Below are positions 23,901 through 35,043 of a stretch of 64,000 nucleotides of DNA, in pieces. Made by a program: the position numbers and the translations under genes. Within the stretch, counting starts at the first letter, position 1, and each line of letters begins with the position of its first letter. This DNA comes from Mikania micrantha (lineage: Eukaryota > Streptophyta > Magnoliopsida > Asterales > Asteraceae), in NCBI GenBank assembly GCA_009363875.1, contig CM018689.1, positions 1,340,501 through 1,404,500 on the forward strand. Direction: 5' to 3'. The notes under the pieces were generated by a model. The model had not been told where the DNA came from and did no database searches. It saw nothing but the letters and a program-made list of their open reading frames with translations.

Positions 23901-26060
23901 CATTTAAGGTTATGTATGAGCCGAATAAATCCCATGGGTCAAAGGATGTGTGATGAGTCAATTTCATAGGCTATTGGGCCAACCCATTGGGCCGAATAAA
24001 AGATGGGCCTCACTAAGGAGTTTAGGCCAATTGGTTTGGGTCTTGGATTGGGTAAGTGATTGGGCCAAAGGTTATTTGGGTCACATAAGTGGTGTGGACC
24101 GTAACAAGGAATGTCATGGCCCGAGTTATTCATGGGCCTGATGAATGTTGGGCCGAAATAGAGAGTGGGTTGGCATATCAGTTTGGGCCCATCTATTTGA
24201 TTTGAATTATGTGTGTTATGGGCCTAATAGATGGGCTAGGAACTTGCTGTTTAGACCAACTTCCAAGGGGCCGAATTTTTATAATTCAAACGAAGTAGGA
24301 TGAGCAGATGGGTCTTATTCAATCGGTATGGATTTATCACCTTCAGGGTATTATGACCAGCGAACCTATTGGTTCACGCAGCTAAGGTTCGGCCCAGCTA
24401 TGGTACCAACGAACCCTATGGTTCGTTCATGATGTGAGGGGTTCAGCTAAGCTTCCCTACTACCATAGGTTCGTGGGGTGTGGAAGCAGTAAGGTTCGGC
24501 ACCCATCAAGGTTAGGCTAGGGTTCGCGTAGTATGATAACCAGTATGCTTCGTGAGCATGAGACGTAGGTTCGCTAGATGGGTGGGTTCGCCACCCTTGC
24601 ATGGTTCGGCTAGATGATGGGAATCGAAGGGCTCGTCTAACTCGAGGGTACGGCATAGGTTCGCCCATGCACTCATGCATGCGTTCGGCTAACTGGTCTA
24701 GTAAGGTTCGTAGCTCCTTCCCAGGGTTCGCCACAATTGGGTTTGAAAGATTTGGCTGTTTGTGCATGTAGGGTTCGCCGGGGTTCGTTGCCCTGTGAGG
24801 GTTCGTACACCTGCTTGGGTTCGTCTGATGCAGTCTCCGACCAGCCACGAACCCACGAACCTGTGCACTGGATCATCATCATCAACCTGCAAATCTGATG
24901 TGTGGGTGTTCCTAGGGTATGGGGACGCGAATAACATCCATCATAGGTGTAATACGTGTGCGTGTAAGAGTTATTTTCCGGTCATGAGTCTTGGTCGAAC
25001 AAGATGAAGAAAACCCTATTTTTCGTGAAGTTCAATGCTTCTTACCTCGACAATGGCTGGACAAAATCTCAGATCGGTTGTTCTTCTAGGTAGAGCTCGT
25101 TCCTAGCTACGCGTGGACACCAAGAACTCGCGATTCCGTTGAGATTTGAGCTCGATCTTGAAGGTTGAAGATGAGATCTTAGAGTGAGAGGGAGAGAACG
25201 AGGGTGAGAGCTAGAGAGAGAGAATGGCTAGAAAAATGAGGAGAAAGCGTCATTTTTTTTGGCTTTAAATACCCCGAGGGTATTTGGGTTTGTTTCGGTT
25301 GCTCGGTTTTCGTTTCCGTTGCGGTTCCGGTTCGTAACGCGCGTAATTACTTAATTTAAATTATTTTAAAGGTTGTAATTCCTAATAAATACTAAATATT
25401 AAATTTTCGTGAATTATTTGCCGTAATTTGTTATTTTACGTGTTTAGTTAACTTTTCGCGTATTTTATACTTTACGCGTTTTAATTAAAATAGTTTCGTT
25501 TTAATTTACTTCTGATGAGTTTCAAAATTGTAAAACAGGAAATATTATATTTCCTTAAATTTATTATCGTTCAAAACGTCTTCGTTTTCGTTTCGTCAGA
25601 AAACGTCACTTACGCGCGTCTTCGTACAGAGCGCTAACTGTACGAACACGATCGTACGTTTCACTTTTTGATTTTTTTTTGTTTTCTACTTTTAAATCAT
25701 CGTTTCAGATCGTTAAACTATCAGATCTATTCGTACAGATCGTCACCTATACGAATAGTTCGTCAGTCTAGCTTTCCGTAACAACAACTGTTATTGTTTT
25801 GTTCTGTTTATCCTCACATACGTTTAAACCTAATAATACAAAAATCAAGCATGTTTGCATCTATTCATGATTATTTGATGTGTTTTTGACTGGTTAAACC
25901 ATGAGATTTAAATCAGGATTTCAGAAACATCGTGTAATAGTTTATGTTCATCATCGTATGTTAATAGCTTCTATGTATTTCTCCTAGTTTGCACCTGAGT
26001 TACTGTACAGGTTACTGTACAGTTTACTGTTCCGGTAACGATTCCGGCACAGATGTTACA
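20934..26060 (-). repeat. 5' LTR of G (5127 bp)
   Basis: Same ends and internal order as the 3' LTR, with few substitutions. Predicted intron donor at 23403 and acceptor at 21295 (2109 nt); TATA-like box 25264-25271; GGTTCG array 24358-24860; three ~140-bp units from about 21390; hairpin units near 22311, 22391 and 22500. Confidence 0.92.
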
Positions 26061-26065
26061 ATATC
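26061..26065. repeat. Target duplication of G, right (ATATC)
   Basis: Matches 13899-13903. The following bases continue B's LTR. Confidence 0.92.
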
Positions 26066-26128
26066 CCTAAATATTCCCAAATATCCCTGATCTTGAAATA
26101 TCCCGTGTAAAATTTTTAGCGCATAACA

Positions 26129-26143
26129 ATTGCCCCCAATTTT
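26129..26143 (-). other. B polypurine tract
   Basis: The minus strand reads AAAAATTGGGGGCAAT immediately before the LTR start TGTTATGCGC. C has AAAATTGAGGGCAAT at 36720-36734. Confidence 0.8.
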
Positions 26144-26371
26144 TATAGATAGTGTCTTACAACTGTAAAAATTTGAATTTCGAATTTTAAATTGAACGTT
26201 TTGAAGATTAATTGGACGGTTACAACCGGGATAGGAGGTTACTGTAGGTGTCAATTCTCTACATATAATGATAACATATCTTTCTTTCATATCACAAATC
26301 TCTCTTGATCGTCTTCTTCGGTAAGTCTCTGGTTATTATCCTGTGTTTTTCTTCTTTTTTAGTTTGATAAA
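26144..26371 (+). promoter_or_regulatory. Putative promoter of B's antisense gene
   Basis: ACATATAATGAT (26261-26272) lies about 100 bp before the ATG of the antisense gene. Nearly the same string occurs at the same place in the two C copies (46386-46397 and 36592-36603, other orientation). Conservation in three copies supports a TATA box that drives transcription from near the 3' LTR into the element. Confidence 0.5.
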
Positions 26372-27183
26372 ATGTCGAAGTCAACATCTTCATCTGAATC
26401 CGACTAGTTTCTTGACCAAAACATTCTGCCATATACTGAGCAGAATGTGTGCATCTTCGACGATGATCGCATTGATTCCATGCAGTTATCTCAAGCATTT
26501 CCCGATGAGGCTACATTTCGTCGCTTTGATCCTGCCCTCAAAGCTGATTATAGTTCCTCCTCTTGGGTCTGTTTTTTGGAGTAACCCTTTTCTTTGGGAT
26601 TATCCTTTCCTTTTCCCCCTCTGATTTCTGAGTTCTTTCGCATCACCCGTCTCTGTTATCCCCAACTGATGCCAATGGGTTGGCATTTACTTGTTACTCT
26701 TAATAGGTTGTACTCCAAAAGAGAAGTAATGCTCATATTTTGGTTCATGGGATTACTATGAATGAAGAAGAGTGGAGGAATAAATTTTTCTTTGTTAAAA
26801 GGAGTTCTAACCCTGGGGGGAGGTCTCTTCCCATCAATTGATTGTTAAAGGGTAGGATTTCTAGGTTTATTTATTTTTAGTGTAGATTAATTTTTGATGA
26901 TTAATTTGTTTTTGTGATTTATTTTCATCATCGAAGTTTGAATCGCTGTTCACAGAGAGTGAAGATACAGAATAGAAGGTCCACGCCCTGTTGCAGATAG
27001 AGGAAAGGGAGAAGAAGGTTGGAATATCATTGAGAGCCGATATCCCCAATATATCCCCAGACTAGAGCACATCTTCCTAACAATCCCAAGCCCAAATGAC
27101 ATCAGGTTTTTCATATTTCATTTACTTAGGTTTGTTGGTGTTGATTTATTTTATGGTTCTTATTTTATTTTCTGTTTTTTTAG

Positions 27184-27188
27184 AGTGT
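27184..27188. repeat. Target duplication of S1, left (AGTGT)
   Basis: AGTGT here and at 32698-32702. The left copy directly follows a TTTTTTTAG acceptor of the antisense gene. Confidence 0.88.
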
Positions 27189-27549
27189 TGTCACACCCCG
27201 AGCTGGCGGGACGGATCGACTTCCCCGCCGGGCGGAAGGTTCCCGGGGTGCGATATCGTGAGTGATAATCGGGATGATCAGATTGTTTACATAGCATCAA
27301 CATTGAGAATAACTAAAGCACAATAAAGCATTAAACTAGGATTACAAAGCTAAATTACAATATCAATGTTTGATAATTTAACCAAGTAAACCTATCAAAA
27401 GAATCAATTGTTTCTATCTTGTATCTGTACAAGATATCAAAAGTGACTCGCATCAATAACAAAATATGTGCTTTCCAAAAGTCTACTAGGTCCTCTAACT
27501 GGGCATCCTAGCATGCAATCCTGAGCCCTAGCTTACTCCTGTACGTCAC

Positions 27550-28787
27550 CTGAGAAAGCATGTAAGAAAACAAATTCAACATAATGGTTGGTGAGTTCAT
27601 ATAGTTTAATTGTTGAAAATAGCTTTAGCAAACCTCTTTCGGCAACAACCTTAACCTCATTAACATCACATGTAATATCCAAATCGGTATGCTTATATAG
27701 AGGGCATACGAAAGGGTCGAGCCTACAACCCGCCCAAACGCCATCCCACCACATACTAATCCACATATGAAACTGTTGTTAATGAAAATTAAGCGTTTTA
27801 CCTCCAACCCAATCCCGTCTTCATCATAGCTTTTCCATACTGTTAAAAGTTTACAAGTTTATAGCATTCACATAGGTTAGCTTTAAAGTATGTTGTACAA
27901 GAATAATAGTTTCACAATTCATAGTTTAGCTTCCATCAATCTCATGCATGGGTACAAGCTTTGCTCTAGCATAGTTTAGCATTTACGTAGCCCACGACTA
28001 GATACAAGCTTTGCTCTAGCATAGTTTAGCCATTATGTATCTCATGAATTGATTTTAGCTTAGCATCAGAATAGTTTAGCGTTTACGTATCTCATATATG
28101 TAGATACAAGCCTTGCTCTAGCATAGTTTGGCATTTACGTATCTCATATATAGACACAAGCTGTGCACACACATAGTTTAGCATTCACATATCTCATTTA
28201 TGCAGATACAAGCCTTGCTCTAGGATAGTTTGGCATTTACGTATCCCATATATAGATAAAAGCTTTGCATTCGTATAGTTTAGCTTACACGTATCACATG
28301 CATGAATACCAGCTTGCAATAGCATAGTTTGGCATTTACGTATCTCATGCATAGATACAAGCTTAGCATTCAGCATATAACCATAGCTTTTAGCATTTAG
28401 CATATAGTATTAGCATATAGTTTGAGCATATAGTTCATCACCTTCACATTAGCATATGGTTCAACATGTAGCTTGTAGCATTAGCATGTAGTATTAGCTT
28501 TTAGTTTAGCATGTAGCTTATAGCATTAGCAATAGCATGTAGTTTGAGCATAAATTTCATAGCATGAGCACATAGTTTGAGCATGTAGCATGTAGCATTA
28601 GCATTTATGTCAAAGTTTTAGCTTCTAGTTTTCAAAACAAGTGTAACAAGCATAAGCATTAGTATTTGAGTTATGAATAAGTGTAAGAGCATTTATAAAA
28701 CATTTCAATACTTGTTTAAAATGTATATCATGCTTCTCAGTCTCGAGGTAGAACAATTATGTTTGAAAAAGGGACAAATGAACTCAC
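27550..28787 (-). other. Predicted leader intron in S1
   Basis: Donor AACAAG/GTGAGTTCATT at 28787; acceptor TTACATGCTTTCTCAG/G ending at 27550; CTCACCAAC block at 27587-27595. The 58-60 bp array lies inside. Confidence 0.5.
27900..28640 (+). repeat. Tandem array in S1 LTR, ~58-60 bp unit then shorter TAGCATATAG units
   Basis: From about 27900 to 28370 roughly eight units carry TAGTTTAGCATTTACGTATC, then CTCATGCATAGATACAAGC and TTTGCTCTAGCATAG. From 28370 to 28640 a shorter unit of the type TTAGCATATAGTTTGAGCA continues. The unit differs from those in G although the position in the LTR is the same. Confidence 0.7.
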
Positions 28788-29534
28788 CTTGTTGTTGAAA
28801 TGGTTGACTAAGTAAAAACAAGACTGCGCGCGCTCGTTGTTGTGTTTGTGGTAGTATTTATGATCCTGTATTGATTTCATATTGTTGTAACTTATAAGTA
28901 TACATCGTAGTGATTAGTGTGCGTATATGTGTTAGCCCTAGAGTTGGCTAACACTTGTAAGTCTCGTTCTTCATTCGGCCCTAAGTTACTTGCTATAGAT
29001 TTTAGTGACACTTAGCCCAATTAGGTTAATGTTAGCTTTCTTGTTCATTTGCATTAATATCATCACTAAGCAACAAACTTTGTATCTCTTAACATTTTAA
29101 GGTTGTGAACTATATTAGACCCAAACCTTTCATCACCTTTGTAGTAATAACCATAGATTTCCATGCATGTTAATCCTAATCCATTACTTTAAGTGTCGGT
29201 TTATGTATTTAAGCACATGGGCCGAATGATGGATTGGGCCTAACAAAATCAATTTGTGACCCGAGGTAAGAGTTTGGGCCAATTGATTGGGCCGAAAGGG
29301 TTGTGTGTTTAAAACAGTCGTGTTGGGCCTAATGGAGTGGACCCAAAGCATTAACATAGGCCGCATGGTTTCTAGAGTCACATGAGGATGTGGGCCGGAT
29401 GGTTAAGAATTTGGGTCGGCTTCTTTGGTTGGCCAAATAGATTTCCCGCGAACCTATTGATTCAGTGGTTAGGGTTCGGCTTTGCTATGGCTCCAGCGAA
29501 CCTTCTGGTTCGTTCAGTTAAGGTTTGTCCCTGG

Positions 29535-29539
29535 CTAGG
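29535..29539. repeat. Target duplication of S2, left (CTAGG)
   Basis: CTAGG here and at 31098-31102. Confidence 0.9.
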
Positions 29540-29734
29540 TGAGAGGCCCCGTTTCCCGGGAGTCCCTCGGTTGGTTAAACATCAAAAGCACAGCTCTTAA
29601 ACCGTACAATATTTGTATACTATGGCAGCGGAAATCATTACATAACATTTATTCTTAACAAGAATGCCAGCTCTTGAATAGGTAGTCCTCATGCCATGCC
29701 ACGGCCATCATATCCTTATCATAACTTGCTCAAC

Positions 29735-30504
29735 CTGACATGCATGCTAAAACAAGTCAGCTTTCGCTGGTGAGTTCTAAGTTAAATTTTTATAAAAATC
29801 TTTAACCATTCATATCTTTATATAGCATAACATATTTCATATACATAACATACATGACATCATAACGTCAATCATATTGTGCATAACCTTTAGCTTTCAC
29901 TGCTGACCTAAGTCAACAGACTCAATCATAATGTGCATAAAACTTTAGCCTTCACTGCTGACCGAAGTCAACAGGCTTTAACATACATATCATCATAACA
30001 TTAATCATACTGTGAACAAAATTTAGCCTCAACTGATGACCCGAAGTCAACAGGCTTGTGCAGCACAAGACACCTCAACTGACGACCTGAAGTCGACAGG
30101 CTTGTATAAATACTAGACACCTTAACTGCCAACCTGAAGTTGACAGGCTCATACAAGTATAAGACTTCCTCAACTGGAAACACACAGTCGCCAGGCCTGT
30201 TTTTCCACAGGACTCTTTAACCATCAACCGAAGTTGACGGCTCATACCGGTACAAGACTTCTTTACATACATCATTCATGCATAACATGGTTTAAATCAT
30301 TTAAACCACTGTTATGATTCCATGCAAACCAGGCATTACAATGGATCAAAACAAGGATTTACCCGTTAACAGTTCGAGTTCTTCGTTTATAATCAATCCT
30401 AGCCATTATCTAGGCAATAATCAACAACCCTAACTATATCATTACGTTCAAAGACAAGATTTAATCAATCATTATCAATCTAGAAGGTTAAAATGAACCA
30501 TTAC
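29735..30504 (-). other. Predicted leader intron in S2
   Basis: Donor GGCTAG/GTAATGG at 30504 (moderate); acceptor TAGCATGCATGTCAG/GTTG ending at 29735; variant CTCACCAGC block at 29766-29774. The minisatellite lies inside. Confidence 0.4.
29880..30250 (+). repeat. Minisatellite in S2, ~50-65 bp unit
   Basis: About seven imperfect copies share AACTGATGACC, then GAAGTCAACAGGCTT. Copies start near 29894, 29952, 30016, 30071, 30122, 30171 and 30219. GTTGAC/GTCAAC strings recur. Confidence 0.7.
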
Positions 30505-30687
30505 CTAGCCAGACGGAGTTCTGCTTGTAAAATAACGATCCAGACTTGCAGAAACGTTCCTTGGCGCGATCCACATGATCAAAAGGCTTTAAAATTGAAG
30601 GTTTGATGGATTGGGAAGTGATTTTTCGTGTGTGGTGGCTGGAGCTTCGAACAGAAGATAAGAATTTGAGATTCTAGATGAAATCTG

Positions 30688-30847
30688 ACTTTTTAAGCCA
30701 ATCATGCGATTTGCTGACGTCAGGCGCATCGCCCTAGACCAAGCCTTGAGCTGGGGCGTACCGCGCGGGAGTAGGGGTTCCAGATCGTTTTTGCGTGTAC
30801 CGGGCGCACCGCCCCATGTCAGCATCTGGCTCGGGGCGTACCGCCCC
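30688..30847 (-). promoter_or_regulatory. S2 promoter region with GGCGGTACG-type motifs
   Basis: TATA-like CTTAAAAAGT (30688-30699, minus) with upstream sites GCGTACCGCGCG (30756-30767), GCGCACCGCCCC (30804-30815), GCGTACCGCCCC (30836-30847) and a weaker GCGCATCGCCC (30724-30734), as seen on the plus strand. The core equals the array before the X TATA box. Confidence 0.5.
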
Positions 30848-31899
30848 AGGCCCTTTTCGTCCATTTTTCGATTTTATCTTCGTTTCGCGATTCCGGGCAA
30901 TCCGTAACTCCGTTTCGCGCACGGTTTGCTCCCATGTTCACCATTTCTCGCATACTATCACCCTATAATAATTTTGTTTGTCAATTTAACGTGGATTTCA
31001 AGCACGATCAAATGTGCTTATTTCTTTGATAATGTAATTCTTCAAACATCAACAGTCGCACGTTTATTTTTAGGTTGCTAAATTTTTGGTTGTTACACTA
31101 GGTTCGCCTCTCATAGGTTCGTTGAGCTCAAGGGGTTCGCCGCAAATAGGTTCGCAAGGTTTGAGATTTAGCCGGTCAAGGTTCGTGGTATCCCCCAAGG
31201 TTCGTGGCAATGGAGGTTTGCCATGCATGCAAGGTTCGTGAACATGCAAGGTTTGGCTGGTGGTATGCTACGCATAGGTTCGGCCGGGTAGGGTTTGGGA
31301 CTCGCATGCAGGTTCGCTTCTCAGGAAAGGTTCGACTGGCCAAGCTTCACAGGTTCGGCCCTCAAGGTTCGCTCATCAAAGATTTCAGGTTCGTAGCTTA
31401 GGAGGTTCGGCCAAGGGTTAGTGGTAAGCAGAAGGTTCTGTGATGCGGGAGGTTCGGCCAGGGAACATAGGTTTGACCACCTGTGATCCCACGAACCTGC
31501 GCATTCGTCTTCATCATCTTCATCAACCATTACCTGTTCTAAGGCTGTTTATACAATGGTGTTATGCAAAATAAGGATTTTCGAAGGTGTCAAGTTCATG
31601 AGAGTGCATATAAAACCGAATAAAGGTTTGTGAAACAATACAAGAATGAAAACCCTAAATTTTCGAACCTTGAAGCTTCTTTATCTTAATTTCGGCTGGA
31701 CCACTTCTCCGATCAGTTGTACTTTCTTGTAGTGGACGATCGTAGCTACGTGTAGACACCAGGAACTCGTGATTTCACCACCAAATAAGCAAGTTATGGA
31801 GGTTTGAAGGTGTAAACTTTAGAGAGAGAGAGAGGATGACGGGTTGGGAGAGTTTAGAGAGAGAGTGTGTAATAAATGACGAAATGAGTTCATTTAGGG

Positions 31900-31907
31900 T
31901 ATAAATA
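31900..31907 (-). promoter_or_regulatory. TATA-like box of S1
   Basis: TATTTATA on the minus strand, with CT-rich DNA (complement of GAGAGA at 31820-31865) downstream, as in G and F. Confidence 0.45.
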
Positions 31908-32697
31908 CCTCGTGCGTGTTGGAGTTCGTTTCGGTTGCTCGTTTTTCCGTCTCCGTTGCGTTTCCGAATCGTTACGCAAGTTTTATGTATTTTAAATAAA
32001 AAGAGTTTATTTGAATTATATTAAAGGTGGTTATTTCTAGTAAATCTTTTATAATTATTTTTCTTGAATTATTTTATCGAGATCGATTATTTTACGCGTT
32101 TCACCATTGCGCGTATTCTATGTATTTTAATTAAAATGAATTTATTTTTAATTTCTAAAAGATTGTGATTCCTAATAAATATTAAATATTCAACTTTTCT
32201 CAAATTATTATCGATCGTTTCGTTGTTCGTTTTCGTTTCGTCAGATCGTGTCACCTTCGCGCGTATTCGTTCGAATCGTCAATTGAACGAACACGACATT
32301 GGTTTCACTTTCTTATTCTTGTTTTCTACTTTTCAGTCATCATTTCAGAACATTAAAGTTTTAGATTTATTCGTTCAGGTCGTCACCTATACGAATAATT
32401 TGTCACTTAGCATCCTGTAACAACAACCGTTATAGTTTTGTTCTGTTTAACCTCCCCTACGTTTATACAAAATAGCATTACATCAAGCATTTGTGTGTTA
32501 GTTCAATGTTGTCTGAAATGTTTCTGACTGTTAAACCATGAGGTTTAAATCAGATTTCAGAACAATAGCATAATAGTTTAGTGTCAAGCATCAATTGTCA
32601 ATAGCATATACATAGTTCACGTAGTTTGTACCTGAGTCACGGTGCAAGTTACTGTTGCGATCACTGTTCCTGTAACGCTTCCGGCACTGATGTTACT

Positions 32698-32702
32698 AGT
32701 GT
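32698..32702. repeat. Target duplication of S1, right (AGTGT)
   Basis: Followed by GCCTTTGATCTTGAGGATC, which continues exon 4 of B's antisense gene; copy C has TTTTGATCTTGAAGACG in the same exon. Confidence 0.88.
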
Positions 32703-33396
32703 GCCTTTGATCTTGAGGATCTTAGTGGTTTTCTCACCATTAAGAAAGAGAAGGCCAGCCCCGTTGCTCCCAAGGCGAGGATCATGCATACCCGCTCAAC
32801 CAAAGCCTCCAAAACGTGTAAAGGCTTAGAGCCTATTAATGTGGATGATATCCCAGATTTCGCTGCTACTGATCTTCTTCAAAAGTTTGCCTTTCGAATT
32901 TTCTTTTTCATATTTTGGCCATATCCTGAAGTATTCTTATTTTTGCAGGTTATCCTTAAGATTGCTGGTGATAAGGAAGCTTTTGAGAAACAAATTGAAG
33001 ATCTAGAAGATCAAAAGTAGATTGATGTTGCCAAAGCTGGTCACTACGAGAAAGAGGCCCAAAAATTAAAGAAGCTGGTCAAGGATAATGATGCCGCCCA
33101 CAAGCTGAAAGTTAAGGATATTATTGAGGGCACCAAGAGGTCAGCTGCCATTGCTATCCTTAAAGCAAAAATCCAGATTGCGGAGAAGTCCAAGCAGGAG
33201 GGAGCGGATTTATGGGGGATAGATCTTGCTGACTGGGCCAAGATCCTGACCAACTTGACTGGGGATGTGGCAGAGGCTTCTGACGCGGTGGTGAAAACGG
33301 CTAGTGTGGTAGAGACGAGCAAAGCGGCATAGGGCGAGGATATGGGTGCTGGTGCAGGTGGTGATGGGCGATGAAGACAGAGTTAGTAAGGTCTGA

Positions 33397-33994
33397 GCCC
33401 ATCATATTTGTGGCTCTTTTTATGATGTTTTGTTTATAAACAGTGTTGTGGTGGAAAGTCCCAATACGGGCAGACAATTTCAGGATTTTAGGAGGAGGGA
33501 CCATGTGTTTACATTGCGAAGCCCAAAGTATCCTTAGTTTCTTGTTTGACAATCTTAGTATATTGGGTGGAGGGACCATGTGTTTACATGGAGAAGCCTA
33601 ATATACTGACTTTATATAATAGTTAATCTCTTGGCTTTTAGTTATCTTTAAGGATATTTCAGGATATCTTTAAATTTGGTGAAATATGTATATATATTGA
33701 TTTACGCCTTAATATATCTCTGAATATCATTAATACTTTAAGGATATTCTAAATATCTGTTGGTTTATTGGATTCGTAATAAGTATAGAGTTATATTGCC
33801 TTTGGTGTCTTAAACACTTATGTTTTGTAAATATTATATTATTATTATTTTCTTTAAGGTGTTTCAGAATATTTTTGTTAATAGATATTTTATAACCAAG
33901 AAATAACTAAGAGAAGTCTCGACTGTCTTGATCAGAATAGTAATTATAAGTAAATTAAGAATATTGCTATTATTTGATTTTCTAGAAATATTCG

Positions 33995-34028
<34 letters not shown>

Positions 34029-35043
34029 GTATTAACCTTATAAGATTTTGTTAAGGGATTAGATTTTTTTTTGAGTAAAAATATTTATGATGCCTTAATA
34101 GCATATCCTTGTTCAGAAATAAAGATTGTCCTATAACACTTGAAAGGTTAAGAAATAAATACCAATTCCTTGAAACAGTAGGCTTATTTCCGAGGCTTTC
34201 TTTATCCCTACTGAAATAATAAAACAGTTACATACCTCAATATCCTTAGATATGGTGTAGGTAGATGCTATATCCTGAAATACCCTTGAAAGCCAGTTCC
34301 TGCATATATTCAAAAAACAAGAAAAATTGGGATAAACCCAATATATTGGTGACAAGGCCGGTTAGACTGGCGACTAAGGCTGAAGTTACTGACGACAAGG
34401 CCGATTATACTGGCGACAAGGCCCGGTTGTATAGCATATGAATGCTATAATTCGGACGATCCCTGGTTATAGTCTTTGAAAATGAAATTGTCAGCCACTA
34501 ATGCGTGTACTGGTCCCAAAATCTCCAACTATACCGGGATAATTTGGAGGATCCATGATTATAACCCTTGATAATGAAATTATCAGCCACTCATGCATGT
34601 ACTGATCCCATTATCTTGGATTATAACAGGGTATACGTGCGCTAATGGCGAGGGTGTATGAACCCTAATTCGTTTGAGAGACAAAAAGTGCCTTCAGTTT
34701 TGATTTCGGGTCAAAACTTTGCAACCAGACATATAGTCTCTGCATGGGTCTTTTACATAGTTTTGATTCCAGGTCAAAACTTCGCAACCAGACATATAGT
34801 CTCTGCGGGGGTCTTGATCAAGTTTTGATTTCAGGTCAAAACTTGGGCTGAGACATATAGCCTCGTATCTTCTCCAGCTATACCTGCAAAACATTAACAT
34901 TTTTACAATGGTAGGCATCAGGAATCCTAATGCCCCTCCAATGCTTAAGTTAGTGTCAAGATATTTTGAGAATATATCAAGATATGAGTGTAGGGATATA
35001 AGTTCATAAATGTGTAAGTAAAAATATTTCACGGTGGTAAAAA
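33397..35043. other. B non-coding spacer between antisense gene and integrase
   Basis: AT-rich DNA without genes. It holds a CA/TA microsatellite (33992-34029), two GACAAGGCCG-type units (34365-34430), two copies of a ~130-bp stretch with AAATTATCAGCCACT (near 34480 and 34570), and three units of CAAAACTTCGCAACCAGACA type (34695-34875). Copy C has the same families of repeats inverted at 43265-43870. Confidence 0.6.

Larger units (their letters stand above)
13904..26060 (-). mobile_element. Element G: gag-only chromovirus derivative (TR-GAG type), 12.2 kb
   Basis: Two nearly identical LTRs (5084 and 5127 bp) enclose only 1946 bp. The minus-strand internal part has an initiator-Met primer site, a broken gag, a short chromodomain remnant and a polypurine tract; protease, RT, RNase H and integrase are absent. 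Thus it is a deletion derivative of a chromovirus that must be mobilised in trans. Target duplication ATATC is perfect. LTRs make up 84% of its length, which is unusual. Confidence 0.92.
13270..26128 (-). repeat. 3' LTR of B, split by G
   Basis: Pieces 13270-13903 (634 bp) and 26066-26128 (63 bp) add up to 697 bp, exactly the length of the 5' LTR at 47842-48538. It starts TGTTTTGGG and ends GCGCATAACA on the plus strand. The two LTRs of B differ at clearly more sites than those of G or E, so B is older. Confidence 0.9.
29540..31097 (-). repeat. Solo LTR S2 (1558 bp) inside S1
   Basis: Begins TGAGAGGCCCCGTTTCCC and ends GGTTGTTACA on the plus strand, so TGTAACAACC starts the LTR on the minus strand. 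CTAGG duplications flank it and the GGTTCG array of S1 resumes directly after. TATA-like CTTAAAAAGT at 30688-30699, predicted intron 30504-29735, a minisatellite (29880-30250) and a GC-rich motif array (30724-30847). No coding capacity. Confidence 0.9.
27189..32697 (-). repeat. Solo LTR S1 (G/F family), contains S2
   Basis: Begins TGTCACACCCCGAGCTGG and ends GATGTTACT (final A changed to T) on the plus strand, with AGTGT duplications. Without S2 it is about 3.95 kb. No internal region or second LTR, so it arose by recombination between two LTRs. It has the family landmarks: TATA-like TATAAATA at 31900-31907, GGTTCG-rich region (29450-29530 and 31100-31500), GGGCCGAA sites (29215-29350), and a leader intron prediction. 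Confidence 0.9.
26372..33396 (+). pseudogene. B antisense multi-exon gene (Transposase_28-like), interrupted by S1
   Basis: Antisense to B's gag-pol. Exon 1 starts MSKSTSSSES at 26372 and continues to about 26851, with FDDDRIDSMQLSQAF, then YPQLMPMGWHLLVTLNRL and VHGITMNEEEWR, the type of sequence annotated as putative gypsy-type transposon (PF04195). Exon 3 is about 26997-27105 (ending ATGACATCAG/GT). Exon 4 is 27184-27188 plus 32703-32885, split by S1. Exon 5 is 32949-33396 and encodes a Lys/Glu/Ala-rich likely coiled coil. Stops occur in exon 1 (for example ESD-stop-FL) and near the start of exon 5, and the donor after exon 4 is lost. The function of this protein is unknown. Exon limits were inferred by comparison with copy C. 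Confidence 0.7.

Noticed and set aside
26321..26362. Intron in the 5' leader of the antisense gene (also 46335-46298 in C)
   Set aside because: Donor GTAAGT and acceptor consensus are present in both copies, but the length (38-42 nt) is below the usual plant minimum, so I do not call it.
30588..30922. Open frames on both strands in S2 as host exons
   Set aside because: They overlap the GC-rich motif array and the LTR promoter region and lack any domain.
33992..34029. Regulatory element at the CA/TA tract
   Set aside because: A plain dinucleotide microsatellite with no further signal.
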